A model generated the notes under the pieces. That model was given only the letters and a program-made list of their open reading frames with translations, did not search any database and was not told where the DNA came from. This document shows positions 26,429-34,317 of a DNA stretch of 64,000 nt, piece after piece (positions within the stretch are counted from its first letter, which is position 1; each line of letters begins with the position of its first letter). The stretch comes from SKVR01 sp037441525 (GTDB lineage Bacteria > Bacteroidota > Bacteroidia > Bacteroidales > UBA7960): NCBI GenBank assembly GCA_037441525.1, contig JBBISA010000001.1, positions 124,001 to 188,000 of the forward strand. The letters are read 5' to 3'. The position numbers were made by a program, and so were the translations under genes.

Positions 26429-27144
26429 TCAGTTTTCACTTAGTTTAAAATAGTCAATCATATCTTTAAGCTGTTCAGCCTGGCCTGCAAATTCTTCACT
26501 TTTTGTTGCCATTTCTTTGCTGGGAGCCGTATTTCTCGGGGCAATACCGTTAAGTTGTTTCATAGTATTGTTCACTTGGTCGGCACCGGCATTTTGCTGA
26601 ATGGTATTTATCATTCCTTCAATGCTTGTTGAGGCTTTTTCCACTGACCCTGTCTGCCGCATTGCCTTATGGGCCATAATCTGGCTTTGGTTGACCATTG
26701 TATTAGTGTCTTCCAAAATTTGGCGGGCTTCCATTTTTTCATTTTCAGCCAGCATTTCTGAAAGTCCATTTAAAGCTTGTGCTTCTGTTTCATTAACCAC
26801 AATAAGGAATTCATAAAATTCAGGATGTCTGTTGGTAAGGGTTTTTTTTTACCATGGTTGACTTTGAAAGAGAGATGATACTTTTGCCCTTCAGTACAAA
26901 AACTTTCAGACAGGGTGTATCTGTAAACTCTCTGGGCATATTTGGTACATTGTGCTGTTGTGGCAATCTGGTAAGGTGCCTCGGATAAAGGCAGATATTT
27001 CCCGGTTTTTTTTAACTGGATCAGTACTGTGTATAAACTTGCTACTTCAACCATTCCGATCATCAAGGATAGCATAATTAAGATTCCGAATGAATAGACC
27101 AATTTTTTGCAGATTGAAAGGTAATTGATCCGCATAGTTGACAA
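26429..27144 (-). pseudogene. degenerate methyl-accepting chemotaxis protein, frameshifted at a homopolymer
   Basis: Two overlapping minus-strand frames together look like one broken chemoreceptor. The upstream part (27144 to ~26840) has a start, a transmembrane helix (LVYSFGILIMLSLMIGMVEVA) and a short sensor segment. The downstream part ends with the typical chemoreceptor C-terminus (QQNAGADQVNNTMKQLN ... EEFAGQAEQLKDMIDYFKL). They join if the run of nine A (minus strand; plus-strand T at 26832-26840) is read as seven or ten. Even when joined (~238 codons) it lacks HAMP and the signalling-hairpin tip, so internal deletion as well as frameshift has occurred. A sequencing error could explain the frameshift but not the missing middle. 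Confidence 0.7.
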
Positions 27145-27466
27145 AAATTAAATTTAAATACAATTCTTGTCCATAAATTCTTATAACTCTATGCAAAAGG
27201 ATAAAACGTTAGTAAAAATCAACAACAAATTTAGAAATTTGCCAGGCTATGTGTTCAGGGTTTATACGTCATTTAAAGCAGTGTTTCACTGAATTTTATA
27301 GCTTGTCTTAATTTAGGATCAACCTAATGACAATACAACAAAACACCAATTGATTGCAATGTGTGAAGGTCTTAAAACTTAATAAAATCATTTTCCGGAA
27401 AAAGAAAAACCGTAAAAAATGGACAGACCATTACAATATTTCAACGAAAAAGGCTCAGTTTTCTCT
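27145..27466. other. 322-bp intergenic region
   Basis: AT-rich DNA between rrf2 and the chemoreceptor remnant, both minus strand. The only structure I see is a 12-bp perfect palindrome, TTTTCCGGAAAA (27391-27402), and a small AATGG/CCATT dyad just after it (27418-27432). No RNA gene or reading frame of note. Confidence 0.4.
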
Positions 27467-27877
27467 CTAATGCGGTTCTTTCATAAATTTTTCAAGGGAT
27501 TGTTCTCCAAAATAATCCTTGAACTGATCGGTAACACTTTTTACCATACCTCCCATTAAGCACTTATCAAATGGGCAAATCTGACGGTCGAGTGGACATT
27601 CAGGTGAGTCAATTTTTCCCTCGATAGCTTCATAAATATCTAAGAGAGTGAGACTTGCAGGATTTACATTAAGCACAAATCCACCACTTGGTCCTCTTAC
27701 AGACCGAAGGTAGTTTTGCTTAACGAGCTGTTGCAGCACTTTTGCCAGGTGATTTCGTGAAGCGCCCATTTCACGGGCAATAATATTAACATTGATATGC
27801 GAATCTGATTGAGCTATCAGAACCATCGCATGAATTGCCAGAGATGCTGCTTCAGAAAGGTGGACTATTTTTGCCAT
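27467..27877 (-). CDS. Rrf2-family Fe-S-type transcriptional regulator
   Basis: A 136-residue winged-helix regulator of the Rrf2 family (IscR/NsrR/RsrR relatives). The helix-turn-helix is at about 27-55 (NVNIIAREMGASRNHLAKVLQQL) and the wing is VRGPSGGFVL. Three cysteines, C94, C101 and C106 in ECPLDRQICPFDKC, are the usual ligands of a [2Fe-2S] or [4Fe-4S] cluster, so it probably senses redox state, iron-sulfur supply, NO or O2. It is encoded just downstream of the two TM1266-family genes and HydG, suggesting control of the hydrogenase region. The target is not shown by sequence. Confidence 0.9.
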   Translation of the reverse strand: MAKIVHLSEAASLAIHAMVLIAQSDSHINVNIIAREMGASRNHLAKVLQQLVKQNYLRSVRGPSGGFVLNVNPASLTLLDIYEAIEGKIDSPECPLDRQICPFDKCLMGGMVKSVTDQFKDYFGEQSLEKFMKEPH

Positions 27878-27903
27878 AGTATGCGGTAATTCTTTAATTG
27901 TGG

Positions 27904-27917
27904 ATACAGATATGTAT
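27904..27917. promoter_or_regulatory. small palindrome upstream of rrf2
   Basis: ATACA-GATA-TGTAT is a 5-4-5 inverted repeat 27 bases before the rrf2 start codon and could be an autoregulatory operator. There is no further support. Confidence 0.25.
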
Positions 27918-27945
27918 AAGTGATTTGATTATTCTAAATTAGTAA

Positions 27946-28197
27946 TCAGAAAGCCATTTTCCTGACCATTACATCATTCATCTGAAGTATTTCATTTTCA
28001 AGTCTGAGGCATTCTTCCCTGTCGCCCATTAGTTCGAGCAGAATTAATCCTGCACTGCCCTGGTTGGGAATATCGAGCTCGTTCAACCCAATACGGGTTT
28101 TAATAGTGCAACCATACTTACTGAAAATTTTCTGAAGTTTCAGTGCATTTTTTTCTCTTTCTTTTACCAGTACCCCCAGTATAACAAGCTGTTCCAT
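27946..28197 (-). CDS. TM1266-family iron-only hydrogenase system regulator (copy 2)
   Basis: An 83-residue protein with an ACT/ferredoxin-like fold (MEQLVILGVLVKEREKNALKLQKIFSKYG, quoted in part). The family is named after Thermotoga maritima TM1266 and co-occurs with [FeFe]-hydrogenase maturases; function is undemonstrated, a regulatory role being presumed. Similarity to the neighbouring copy is clear in the RIGLNEL/RLGFHEL turn and the GLILLELMGD/TILLVLQGD strand. It lies between the other copy and rrf2. Confidence 0.85.
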   Translation of the reverse strand: MEQLVILGVLVKEREKNALKLQKIFSKYGCTIKTRIGLNELDIPNQGSAGLILLELMGDREECLRLENEILQMNDVMVRKMAF

Positions 28198-28243
28198 AGT
28201 TTATTGTGTTTAGGTTAAAAGATTTAGTGCCTGTATTAGGGTT

Positions 28244-28495
28244 TCAGAGCTTGCTGAATTGCATTGTTTTTACTTCTACTCCACCAATGAATTCAAGTTC
28301 CTTTTGAAGCTGATTGCATTGGTCAGGGTCGCCCTGCAACACAAGGAGTATTGTTCCTACCCGGCTGCATCTTTCACGCGATAATTCATGAAATCCCAAT
28401 CTTGTTCGGATTAATGATCCGTAACGGGTTAAAACTTCCTGAGTTCTTCCTGCTTCCTTTATGCGGTCGTAGACCATTATTCCCAATATTTTCAT
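28244..28495 (-). CDS. TM1266-family iron-only hydrogenase system regulator (copy 1)
   Basis: An 83-residue paralogue of the next gene, 46 bases upstream of it, with the same small alpha/beta layout (MKILGIMVYDRIKEAGRTQ ... TILLVLQGDPDQC ... VEVKTMQF). Two different copies side by side suggest a heterodimer or two-signal arrangement. The sequence between this gene and hydG (28496-28742) has a weak TATTTTCG -7-like box on the minus strand at 28607-28600 and otherwise nothing definite. Confidence 0.85.
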   Translation of the reverse strand: MKILGIMVYDRIKEAGRTQEVLTRYGSLIRTRLGFHELSRERCSRVGTILLVLQGDPDQCNQLQKELEFIGGVEVKTMQFSKL

Positions 28496-28742
28496 GCGAA
28501 TAAAATTAGTTTAAGTTATTGGTAAGATAGCTTGTCCATCTGGTGCACTAAATGGCCTTATTAATTCTTTTTTCTGCCTGTAGAAAAGTATGTTTCATTC
28601 GAAAATAGTTTTAATGTGGCATAATTGAACCCGCATGATAAAGTTTTATCCATACTCGCTTTTGGCGAATCATGCCCGTTTTCTGTCCATTGCAAGGTTT
28701 TTATCAATTTCTTTTCATTTTAGTTAAACATAATCGCACACC

Positions 28743-30170
28743 TTAGAAATACAAATCGCGCCGGCCTTCCCTGATAAACTGAAGCTTCTCTTTGAGATTT
28801 TCTATGCTTTGATGAGCCTGCAATTCGTTAAGTTTTTCATCAATAAGTCTGTAACCTTGTTCTTTGGTTGCCGGCGGGGCATAATCTTCAAGATATTCGG
28901 CCATGGTAAGCAAGGCATTGGGCGAACAAAAACGTTTTATAAAACCCGGAACTGAAAACTCCATAAAGTGTTCGCCGGTTCTGCCAAGACGATAACATGC
29001 AGTGCAGAATGAAGGGATGTAACCGGTTGATATCAACTCGTCCATAATTTCGTTCAGAGAACGATTGTCGTTTATCTGGAATTGCTCCATGGTAAGGTCC
29101 TGATTTTCTCGCTTCCCTTTGGAGTAACCGCCCAATTCTAGATTAGTGCCACCATCAATTTGCGAAACGCCAAAACGTAAAACCTGATCGCGAATGTTTG
29201 CAGGTTCGCGTGCAGTAAGTATCATACCGGTATATGGCACTGCAAGGCGCAGAATAGAGACAAGCCTTACAAACTCATCATCCTTTACAAGGTGGCTATG
29301 GTCGATGTTAAGGTCCAGTGCATTCTGGATACGCGGAAAACTGATGGTATGAGGGCCAACATTATAAACTGCTTCGAAATGGTTTACATGTCTTACAAGT
29401 CCCATTACTTCGAAACGCCAGTCGTACAGCCCAAACAATGCCCCGATACCTACATCGTCGATACCTGCTTCCTGAGCTCGGTCGAGTGCGGTTAAACGCC
29501 ACTCATAATTGCGCTTTACTCCGCCCAGGTGAACCTTAGCATAGGTAGGTTCGTGATAGGTTTCCTGAAAAATCTGGAAGGTGCCAATTCCTGAGTCCTT
29601 TATGGTTCTGAAACCAGGAATATCGAATGGCGCGGCATTGATGTTAACCCGCCTAATTTCACCATTGATGTGTTTTACTCCATAAACAATTCGAACGGTT
29701 TCGGCAATAAATTCAGCCGAATACTTAGGATGCTCTCCATATACAAGAATAAGTCGTTTGTGCCCCTGATCAATAAGAGCAGTGGTTTCCTGTTTAAGTT
29801 GCTCCTCGTTAAGGGTTATCCTTTTCATCCCTTTGTTTTCGGACCTGAACCCGCAATACTGGCAATTGTTGGTGCATAGGTCGCCCACATAAAGAGGGGC
29901 AAACAAAACAATACGTTCGCCATAAACTTTCTTTTTGAGGGTACGTGCGCCCTCTTTGATCTCTTCTACAAGGTCGGGATCGGTGGCATTGATCAATATT
30001 GCTGTTTCCTCGAGGGAGAGTCTTTTCTTGTCGAGCGAAGCCTGAATAACTTCGCGAACACGACTTTTATCAGTCTTTATGGTATTAATGTAGCTCCAAA
30101 TCTCATTGGGGTCGATAAAAGGTTTCATCCTTTCATCGCGAATTTTATATATTTCGGGGTGGTATATCAT
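28743..30170 (-). CDS. hydG: [FeFe]-hydrogenase maturase HydG (radical SAM tyrosine lyase)
   Basis: A 475-residue radical SAM enzyme that cleaves tyrosine to p-cresol and dehydroglycine and delivers the CO and CN- ligands of the H-cluster. The SAM-cluster motif C99-x3-C103-x2-C106 lies in LCTNNCQYCGFR. The C-terminal auxiliary cluster motif C389-x2-C392-x22-C415 distinguishes HydG from the thiamine enzyme ThiH. Length is standard. It has its own upstream -7 box. The partner maturases HydE and HydF are not in this window and must lie elsewhere if the hydrogenase is functional. Confidence 0.96.
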   Translation of the reverse strand: MIYHPEIYKIRDERMKPFIDPNEIWSYINTIKTDKSRVREVIQASLDKKRLSLEETAILINATDPDLVEEIKEGARTLKKKVYGERIVLFAPLYVGDLCTNNCQYCGFRSENKGMKRITLNEEQLKQETTALIDQGHKRLILVYGEHPKYSAEFIAETVRIVYGVKHINGEIRRVNINAAPFDIPGFRTIKDSGIGTFQIFQETYHEPTYAKVHLGGVKRNYEWRLTALDRAQEAGIDDVGIGALFGLYDWRFEVMGLVRHVNHFEAVYNVGPHTISFPRIQNALDLNIDHSHLVKDDEFVRLVSILRLAVPYTGMILTAREPANIRDQVLRFGVSQIDGGTNLELGGYSKGKRENQDLTMEQFQINDNRSLNEIMDELISTGYIPSFCTACYRLGRTGEHFMEFSVPGFIKRFCSPNALLTMAEYLEDYAPPATKEQGYRLIDEKLNELQAHQSIENLKEKLQFIREGRRDLYF

Positions 30171-30199
30171 GCCATTTAAGTAATTCGGTAATTAAGATA

Positions 30200-30207
30200 C
30201 AAAAATA
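30200..30207 (-). promoter_or_regulatory. -7 box of hydG
   Basis: Minus-strand TATTTTTG fits TAnnTTTG and lies 29 bases before the hydG start. Just upstream is the 8-bp palindrome TGTTAACA (30229-30236) preceded by TTG, which resembles fused Rex half-sites but lacks the usual spacer. Confidence 0.5.
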
Positions 30208-30250
30208 CGGAAATTTGATTCCAGCTTGTGTTAACATTAGTATAATTCTT

Positions 30251-31060
30251 TTAGGTTGACTGAATTTTACTGGTAGAAATTACTTCCGGGGCCAGGTAGT
30301 CAAGTTCAACAGTCAATCCGTCGTAAGCAAGAAAAACATTGGAAGGCAGGGATTGCTGTATCGTTTTATGGATTCCGATGAAGTGACTCAGATGGGTTAT
30401 GTAGGCTTTCCCGGGATTGATTTCGGCTATTACTTCAAGGGCCTCTTCCAAAGAAAAGTGGCTGATATGTTTCGATTTTCGCAAGGCGTTGATAACGAGA
30501 ATTTCAGAACCTTTCAATTTTTCCTTTTCCTGGGGCGAAATATAATTGGCATCGGTGATATAAGAAAAATTGCCAATGCGGAAACCAAAAACCGGCAATC
30601 TGTGATGCAAAACTTCGATGGGCATGAACTCTACCCCTTCGGCAAAAAAACTTTCGTTGCCGATAATATGAAATTCGAGCTGGGGGGCTCCAAAGAATCG
30701 TTTTTCGGTAAATATATAAGGAAACTCGCGATGAATGGAATCGATCACTTCCTGACTGGCAAATATGTCTACGGTTTTATTCAATACATAATTGAATGCT
30801 CTCACATCGTCGAGACCTGCAATATGGTCGCGGTGCCCGTGGGTAAAAATAATGGCAGTAATATCATCTACTTTCTCTCTGATCATCTGATACCTGAAAT
30901 CTGGGCCGCAATCGATAACAAAATTATGTCCTCCCACCTTAATAAGCACCGAAGTACGCAGCCGCCGGTCGTGGGGATCGGCACTGCTGCACACATCGCA
31001 ATTACAGGCAACAACCGGCACCCCGGTTGATGTGCCGGTGCCCAGAAAAATTACTTTCAT
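30251..31060 (-). CDS. metallo-beta-lactamase fold hydrolase (PhnP-like)
   Basis: A 269-residue hydrolase starting at MKVIFLGTGTSTGVPV (ATG at 31060; an in-frame ATG eight codons earlier is less likely). The dinuclear metal motif is THGHRDH, with later metal histidines in VLHHRLP and ITHLSHF. The early cysteines CNCDVC plus HDRRLRTS resemble PhnP, a cyclic phosphodiesterase, and related lipoate/octanoyl-type family members. The substrate is unknown. It is co-directional with ribF and rex upstream (36 bases from ribF) and hydG downstream. Confidence 0.8.
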   Translation of the reverse strand: MKVIFLGTGTSTGVPVVACNCDVCSSADPHDRRLRTSVLIKVGGHNFVIDCGPDFRYQMIREKVDDITAIIFTHGHRDHIAGLDDVRAFNYVLNKTVDIFASQEVIDSIHREFPYIFTEKRFFGAPQLEFHIIGNESFFAEGVEFMPIEVLHHRLPVFGFRIGNFSYITDANYISPQEKEKLKGSEILVINALRKSKHISHFSLEEALEVIAEINPGKAYITHLSHFIGIHKTIQQSLPSNVFLAYDGLTVELDYLAPEVISTSKIQST

Positions 31061-31096
31061 TTTGTTGCCTGCAATCATAATCAAGGGGTATTTGCA

Positions 31097-32017
31097 TTAA
31101 TAGATTAACTCGTCAACATCTTCTCTTGCTTCAATCACTTCATCATTATCAATAGTAAAATCGTAAAATATCTCGCTCCCCTTTATTTTCTTATAAAATA
31201 AAATTGAACCTTTTTCTCCTTCCAAATTGTGTTTGTCATACAAGAGTGAAAAATCAATTACAGGTTGTCCATTGGTTTCAGAAATTACAGTCATCGATTT
31301 AAGCATTTTGCCATTTACCAGTAGATTGGTGGCATAAATTCCTTTGGGAGGTATCAGTTTTTCTTCTTCTTCAATGGACATATTAAAATACCTGCCCCTC
31401 GCTCCAGACAGCACAGGACTCACATTATCAGTAATATTGCCAGTTATAATGTATTGATAGTCTAGGTAAGCGTTAGCCCTCATAATATTGCCTTCGAGAA
31501 GGGCTTTTCTGATTTTGGTTGAGCTTACGGTCTCATTCTCAATATCTTTAAGCGGAATATCTTCTACCTTAAAACCCATTTTGTTGCTAAGATCATACAG
31601 ATAGGAAAAATCGCCCGAACGGTTGTAACCGAAATGGTGGTTGTGGCCCACAATAATAACTCGGGCATCCAGATGCCCGATAAGTATTTTTGTTATAAAA
31701 TCGTGGGATGAAGTTTTGGAAAATTCTACCGAAAACGGTATAATGACGAGGTTATCGAGCCCGGTTTGGGAAAGCAATTCTATTTTTTCTTCCTGCGAAT
31801 TAATTAGTTTTAGGTCTTTCTGGTCGGGATATAGCACCTTTCTGGGGTGCGGATGGAAAGTTACCAGGCATGAATGGCCATTGATTTCCCGGGCAAGATG
31901 ATTCAACCTGTCAATTATGGTTTTGTGCCCTATATGCACGCCATCGAACGATCCGGTTGTGACAACGGTATTTCTGATTATTCCGGCAGCTTCCAGTGTA
32001 TCCTTAAAAACTTTCAT
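31097..32017 (-). CDS. RibF-like FAD synthetase with degenerate flavokinase half
   Basis: About 306 residues from the ATG at 32017 (MKVFKDTLEAAGI); an in-frame ATG at 32068 would overlap the rex stop codon (TAATG) and is also possible. The N-terminal nucleotidyltransferase is well preserved: TGSFDGVHIGH, TFHPHPRKVL, HHFGYNRSGDFSYL and SSTKIRKALL. That half normally adenylates FMN to FAD. The C-terminal half should carry the flavokinase GFPTAN motif, but the matching stretch reads GARGRYFNMS and no PTAN is visible. Either it is an adenylyltransferase only, or a diverged paralogue. Its place after rex links flavin chemistry to the flavin-dependent HydB. Confidence 0.8.
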   Translation of the reverse strand: MKVFKDTLEAAGIIRNTVVTTGSFDGVHIGHKTIIDRLNHLAREINGHSCLVTFHPHPRKVLYPDQKDLKLINSQEEKIELLSQTGLDNLVIIPFSVEFSKTSSHDFITKILIGHLDARVIIVGHNHHFGYNRSGDFSYLYDLSNKMGFKVEDIPLKDIENETVSSTKIRKALLEGNIMRANAYLDYQYIITGNITDNVSPVLSGARGRYFNMSIEEEEKLIPPKGIYATNLLVNGKMLKSMTVISETNGQPVIDFSLLYDKHNLEGEKGSILFYKKIKGSEIFYDFTIDNDEVIEAREDVDELIY

Positions 32018-32067
32018 GTGTGCAGGTTTGGTGGTGCATATAAAATGTTGATTCAAAGATAATTCCA

Positions 32068-32715
32068 TTAGTGATTATCGGGCTCATGCTTTACCATGAA
32101 AGCAAGTTTTTCGAGGGATGTAATGATGTCGTATTCCACGAGGTAGATATTTTCGGGAACAGTAAGGGGTACTGAAGTATAATTAAGGATGCCTTTTATT
32201 CCGGCATTTATAATCAATCGGGCTGCTTCGTGCGCGCCTTCGGGCGCTACAGTAAGTATAGCTATTCTGATGTCTTCCTTTGGGGCTATTTCGGCGATTG
32301 AATGGATGTGGTGGCAGGGCACCCCGGCAATGATGCGTTTGGTTTTCTGGGTGTCATTATCGAAGGCAGCTACAATCGACAGGCGGTCTCTTTTTCCGGA
32401 AAAATAACTCGTAATGGCCCGACCCAGATTTCCCATCCCCACAATAGCCACATTCAGGGGCTTGTCACTATCTATAATACTGCCAATAAGCTTTACAAGG
32501 TCTTTGATGATGTAACCTTTACTTTGGCTTCCTGAATAGCCAATTAGCATAAGGTCGCGGCGCACCTGCACAGATGTAAGGTTCATCATTTTGGCAAGCT
32601 CATGGGAGTATACGTTGGCTTTGCCCTGGTTGATTGTGTTGTATAGTATTCTACGATATTGGCTTAACCGTTCGATAGTTTTACCGGGTAGTTCATGTAT
32701 TTTTTTGGAATCCAT
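32068..32715 (-). CDS. rex: redox-sensing transcriptional repressor Rex
   Basis: A 215-residue repressor that binds DNA when NADH is low relative to NAD+ and releases it when NADH rises. The N-terminal winged helix covers ~15-70 (YSHELAKMMNLTSVQVRRDLMLIG), followed by a Rossmann domain with G93-x-G95-x-x-G98 (VGMGNLGRA) and a C-terminal domain-swap helix. It is carried in the same minus-strand run as the hydrogenase and its sensors, 35 bases after the REC-kinase gene. Rex-like palindromes are present around the hydC start and the divergent [2Fe-2S] gene, so hydrogenase genes are probable targets. Confidence 0.95.
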   Translation of the reverse strand: MDSKKIHELPGKTIERLSQYRRILYNTINQGKANVYSHELAKMMNLTSVQVRRDLMLIGYSGSQSKGYIIKDLVKLIGSIIDSDKPLNVAIVGMGNLGRAITSYFSGKRDRLSIVAAFDNDTQKTKRIIAGVPCHHIHSIAEIAPKEDIRIAILTVAPEGAHEAARLIINAGIKGILNYTSVPLTVPENIYLVEYDIITSLEKLAFMVKHEPDNH

Positions 32716-32750
32716 TTAATATTGTTTTGTGTTGAGTATGTTTTTCATAT

Positions 32751-33875
32751 TTAGTTGGCAGGAAACTTAAGGGTAAATGTACTTCCTGCATCGGGTTTGC
32801 TCTCTACCTGGATGGTGGCGTTGTATAGGTCGGCAATTTTCTTTACCAAAGAAAGGCCCAAACCTGTTCCGCTGATGTTTTTGGTTTGCTCGCTTTTTAT
32901 GCGAACAAACTCTTCAAAAAGTTTTTCTATATCCTCTTCCTTCATCCCTATACCTGTATCAGTAACACTTAATAGCACCGAGTCATCGTCATCTTTTCTG
33001 ATGTCTATATCTATTCGACCACCATTTTTGTTGTATTTCACAGCATTTGATACAAGATTATTGATTACAATCTCCAATTCCTGACGGTCGGCTCTGAGAG
33101 AGATATTTTCGTTGCAGTTGAGATGGATGTCAACATCTTTCTGGATACTCATGGGTTGCATGATATCAATGGATTGCCGGGCGATTTCGCTTAAAAAAAC
33201 AGTTTTAATGTTGCGTGCTTTTTTGCCTGATTCGATGCGGGTAAAGTCGAGAAGATCAAGGATAAGGTTTCGCATTTCCTGCACTCTGGCCATGCTCCGG
33301 TTTATCATTTCAGTATAATCGCCCAGGTAGGGACCATTTCTTTTTTCAAGCATCAGTTTCAGGTAACCTTCAACCGCGTTGAGAGGTGATTTTAACTCGT
33401 GCGAAAGCACTGAAAGAAACTGAAAGCGTATTTGCTTGCCTTCTTGTTGCATTTTGGCGGTTATACGCCTTAAAAAGAGTTGTTTTGCAATATTTTCGAG
33501 ACAACTACGAAGCTCTTTTGGGGTAAATGGTTTGGGTACAAAATCGTATGCGCCGCTTTTGGTAGCCTTTACGGCCATATCGAGTGATGCATAAGAAGTA
33601 ATCATAACCACTATTGCTTCAAGGGCCTGAGAATTAATATATTCAAGAACTTCAATTCCTTGAATCCCTGGCAGTTTGTTATCGAGAAGAACTATATCGA
33701 AAATATAGTTGTCGAGCAATTCAATGGCTTCTTCCCCGCTTTCGGCTTCATGCACTTCAAACTCAAAATCTTCATCCATAAAGGGATAGCTGACTGAAAA
33801 ACTTTCCAGTATGCGCTTTATTCCACTCCTGATTCCCAATTCATCATCAACTACCAAAAGATTGAGTTTGCCCAT
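32751..33875 (-). CDS. receiver-histidine kinase (REC-HisKA-HATPase)
   Basis: A 374-residue soluble hybrid with the receiver at the N-terminus. REC spans ~5-125 with phosphoacceptor D65 (IVLLDNKLPG) and K115. HisKA has H159 in FLSVLSHELKSPLNA, and the ATPase has the N box (INNLVSNAVKYN), G1 (VTDTGIGM) and G2 (GTGLGLSLV). No transmembrane or DNA-binding region is present. It lies nine bases after the single-domain receiver, so phosphate may pass from the H-cluster kinase to this protein, but no final output domain is seen. Confidence 0.92.
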   Translation of the reverse strand: MGKLNLLVVDDELGIRSGIKRILESFSVSYPFMDEDFEFEVHEAESGEEAIELLDNYIFDIVLLDNKLPGIQGIEVLEYINSQALEAIVVMITSYASLDMAVKATKSGAYDFVPKPFTPKELRSCLENIAKQLFLRRITAKMQQEGKQIRFQFLSVLSHELKSPLNAVEGYLKLMLEKRNGPYLGDYTEMINRSMARVQEMRNLILDLLDFTRIESGKKARNIKTVFLSEIARQSIDIMQPMSIQKDVDIHLNCNENISLRADRQELEIVINNLVSNAVKYNKNGGRIDIDIRKDDDDSVLLSVTDTGIGMKEEDIEKLFEEFVRIKSEQTKNISGTGLGLSLVKKIADLYNATIQVESKPDAGSTFTLKFPAN

Positions 33876-33884
33876 GCCAACCGA

Positions 33885-34283
33885 TTATATTTTGAGAAGT
33901 TTATTGATTTCCTTTTGCAACTGGTCCATCCTGATACCTTTATCCAGAAACATATCGGCCTTGATCCACTCCCGGTTTTCATCCGATTCCACATCGAAAA
34001 GAAGTCCTGTTTCGGCGGTTACTGCCGAAGCAATAATGATTGGAATATCGGGGTATTTGTTCTTTATAATATGGCACAGAATAAAACCTGTATCCTGGTT
34101 TTCCATCATCAAATCGAGGATAGCCAGATCGGGCTTCATTTTCTCAATAAAATCAACTGCTTCCTTTTGCGACGATGCTTCTGTTACATTAAAACCCATA
34201 TCGTTTAGCGCTATACCGAGCTGAAAAAGGTAATCTGGGTCATCGTCAACAATAAGAATTTTCTTTTTTTCTATTTTTAGCAT
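33885..34283 (-). CDS. single-domain response regulator
   Basis: A 132-residue CheY-like receiver with acidic pocket VDDDPDY, phosphoacceptor D57 in LAILDLMMEN and the conserved T/S and K positions near ASAVTAE and FLDKGI. There is no output domain. It is 34 bases after the H-cluster histidine kinase and is the obvious first acceptor of its phosphate. Confidence 0.9.
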   Translation of the reverse strand: MLKIEKKKILIVDDDPDYLFQLGIALNDMGFNVTEASSQKEAVDFIEKMKPDLAILDLMMENQDTGFILCHIIKNKYPDIPIIIASAVTAETGLLFDVESDENREWIKADMFLDKGIRMDQLQKEINKLLKI

Positions 34284-34317
34284 TTTACCTTAGTTTTTAC
34301 AAGTCCTTTTTATTTTT

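Noticed and set aside
28743..30170. Assignment of the radical SAM enzyme as ThiH
   Set aside because: The C-terminal CxxC-x22-C motif and hydrogenase context mark HydG; no thiamine genes are nearby.
30353..31030. A 225-codon open frame antisense to the metallo-beta-lactamase-fold gene
   Set aside because: No recognisable motif, while the minus-strand frame has intact metal-binding motifs.
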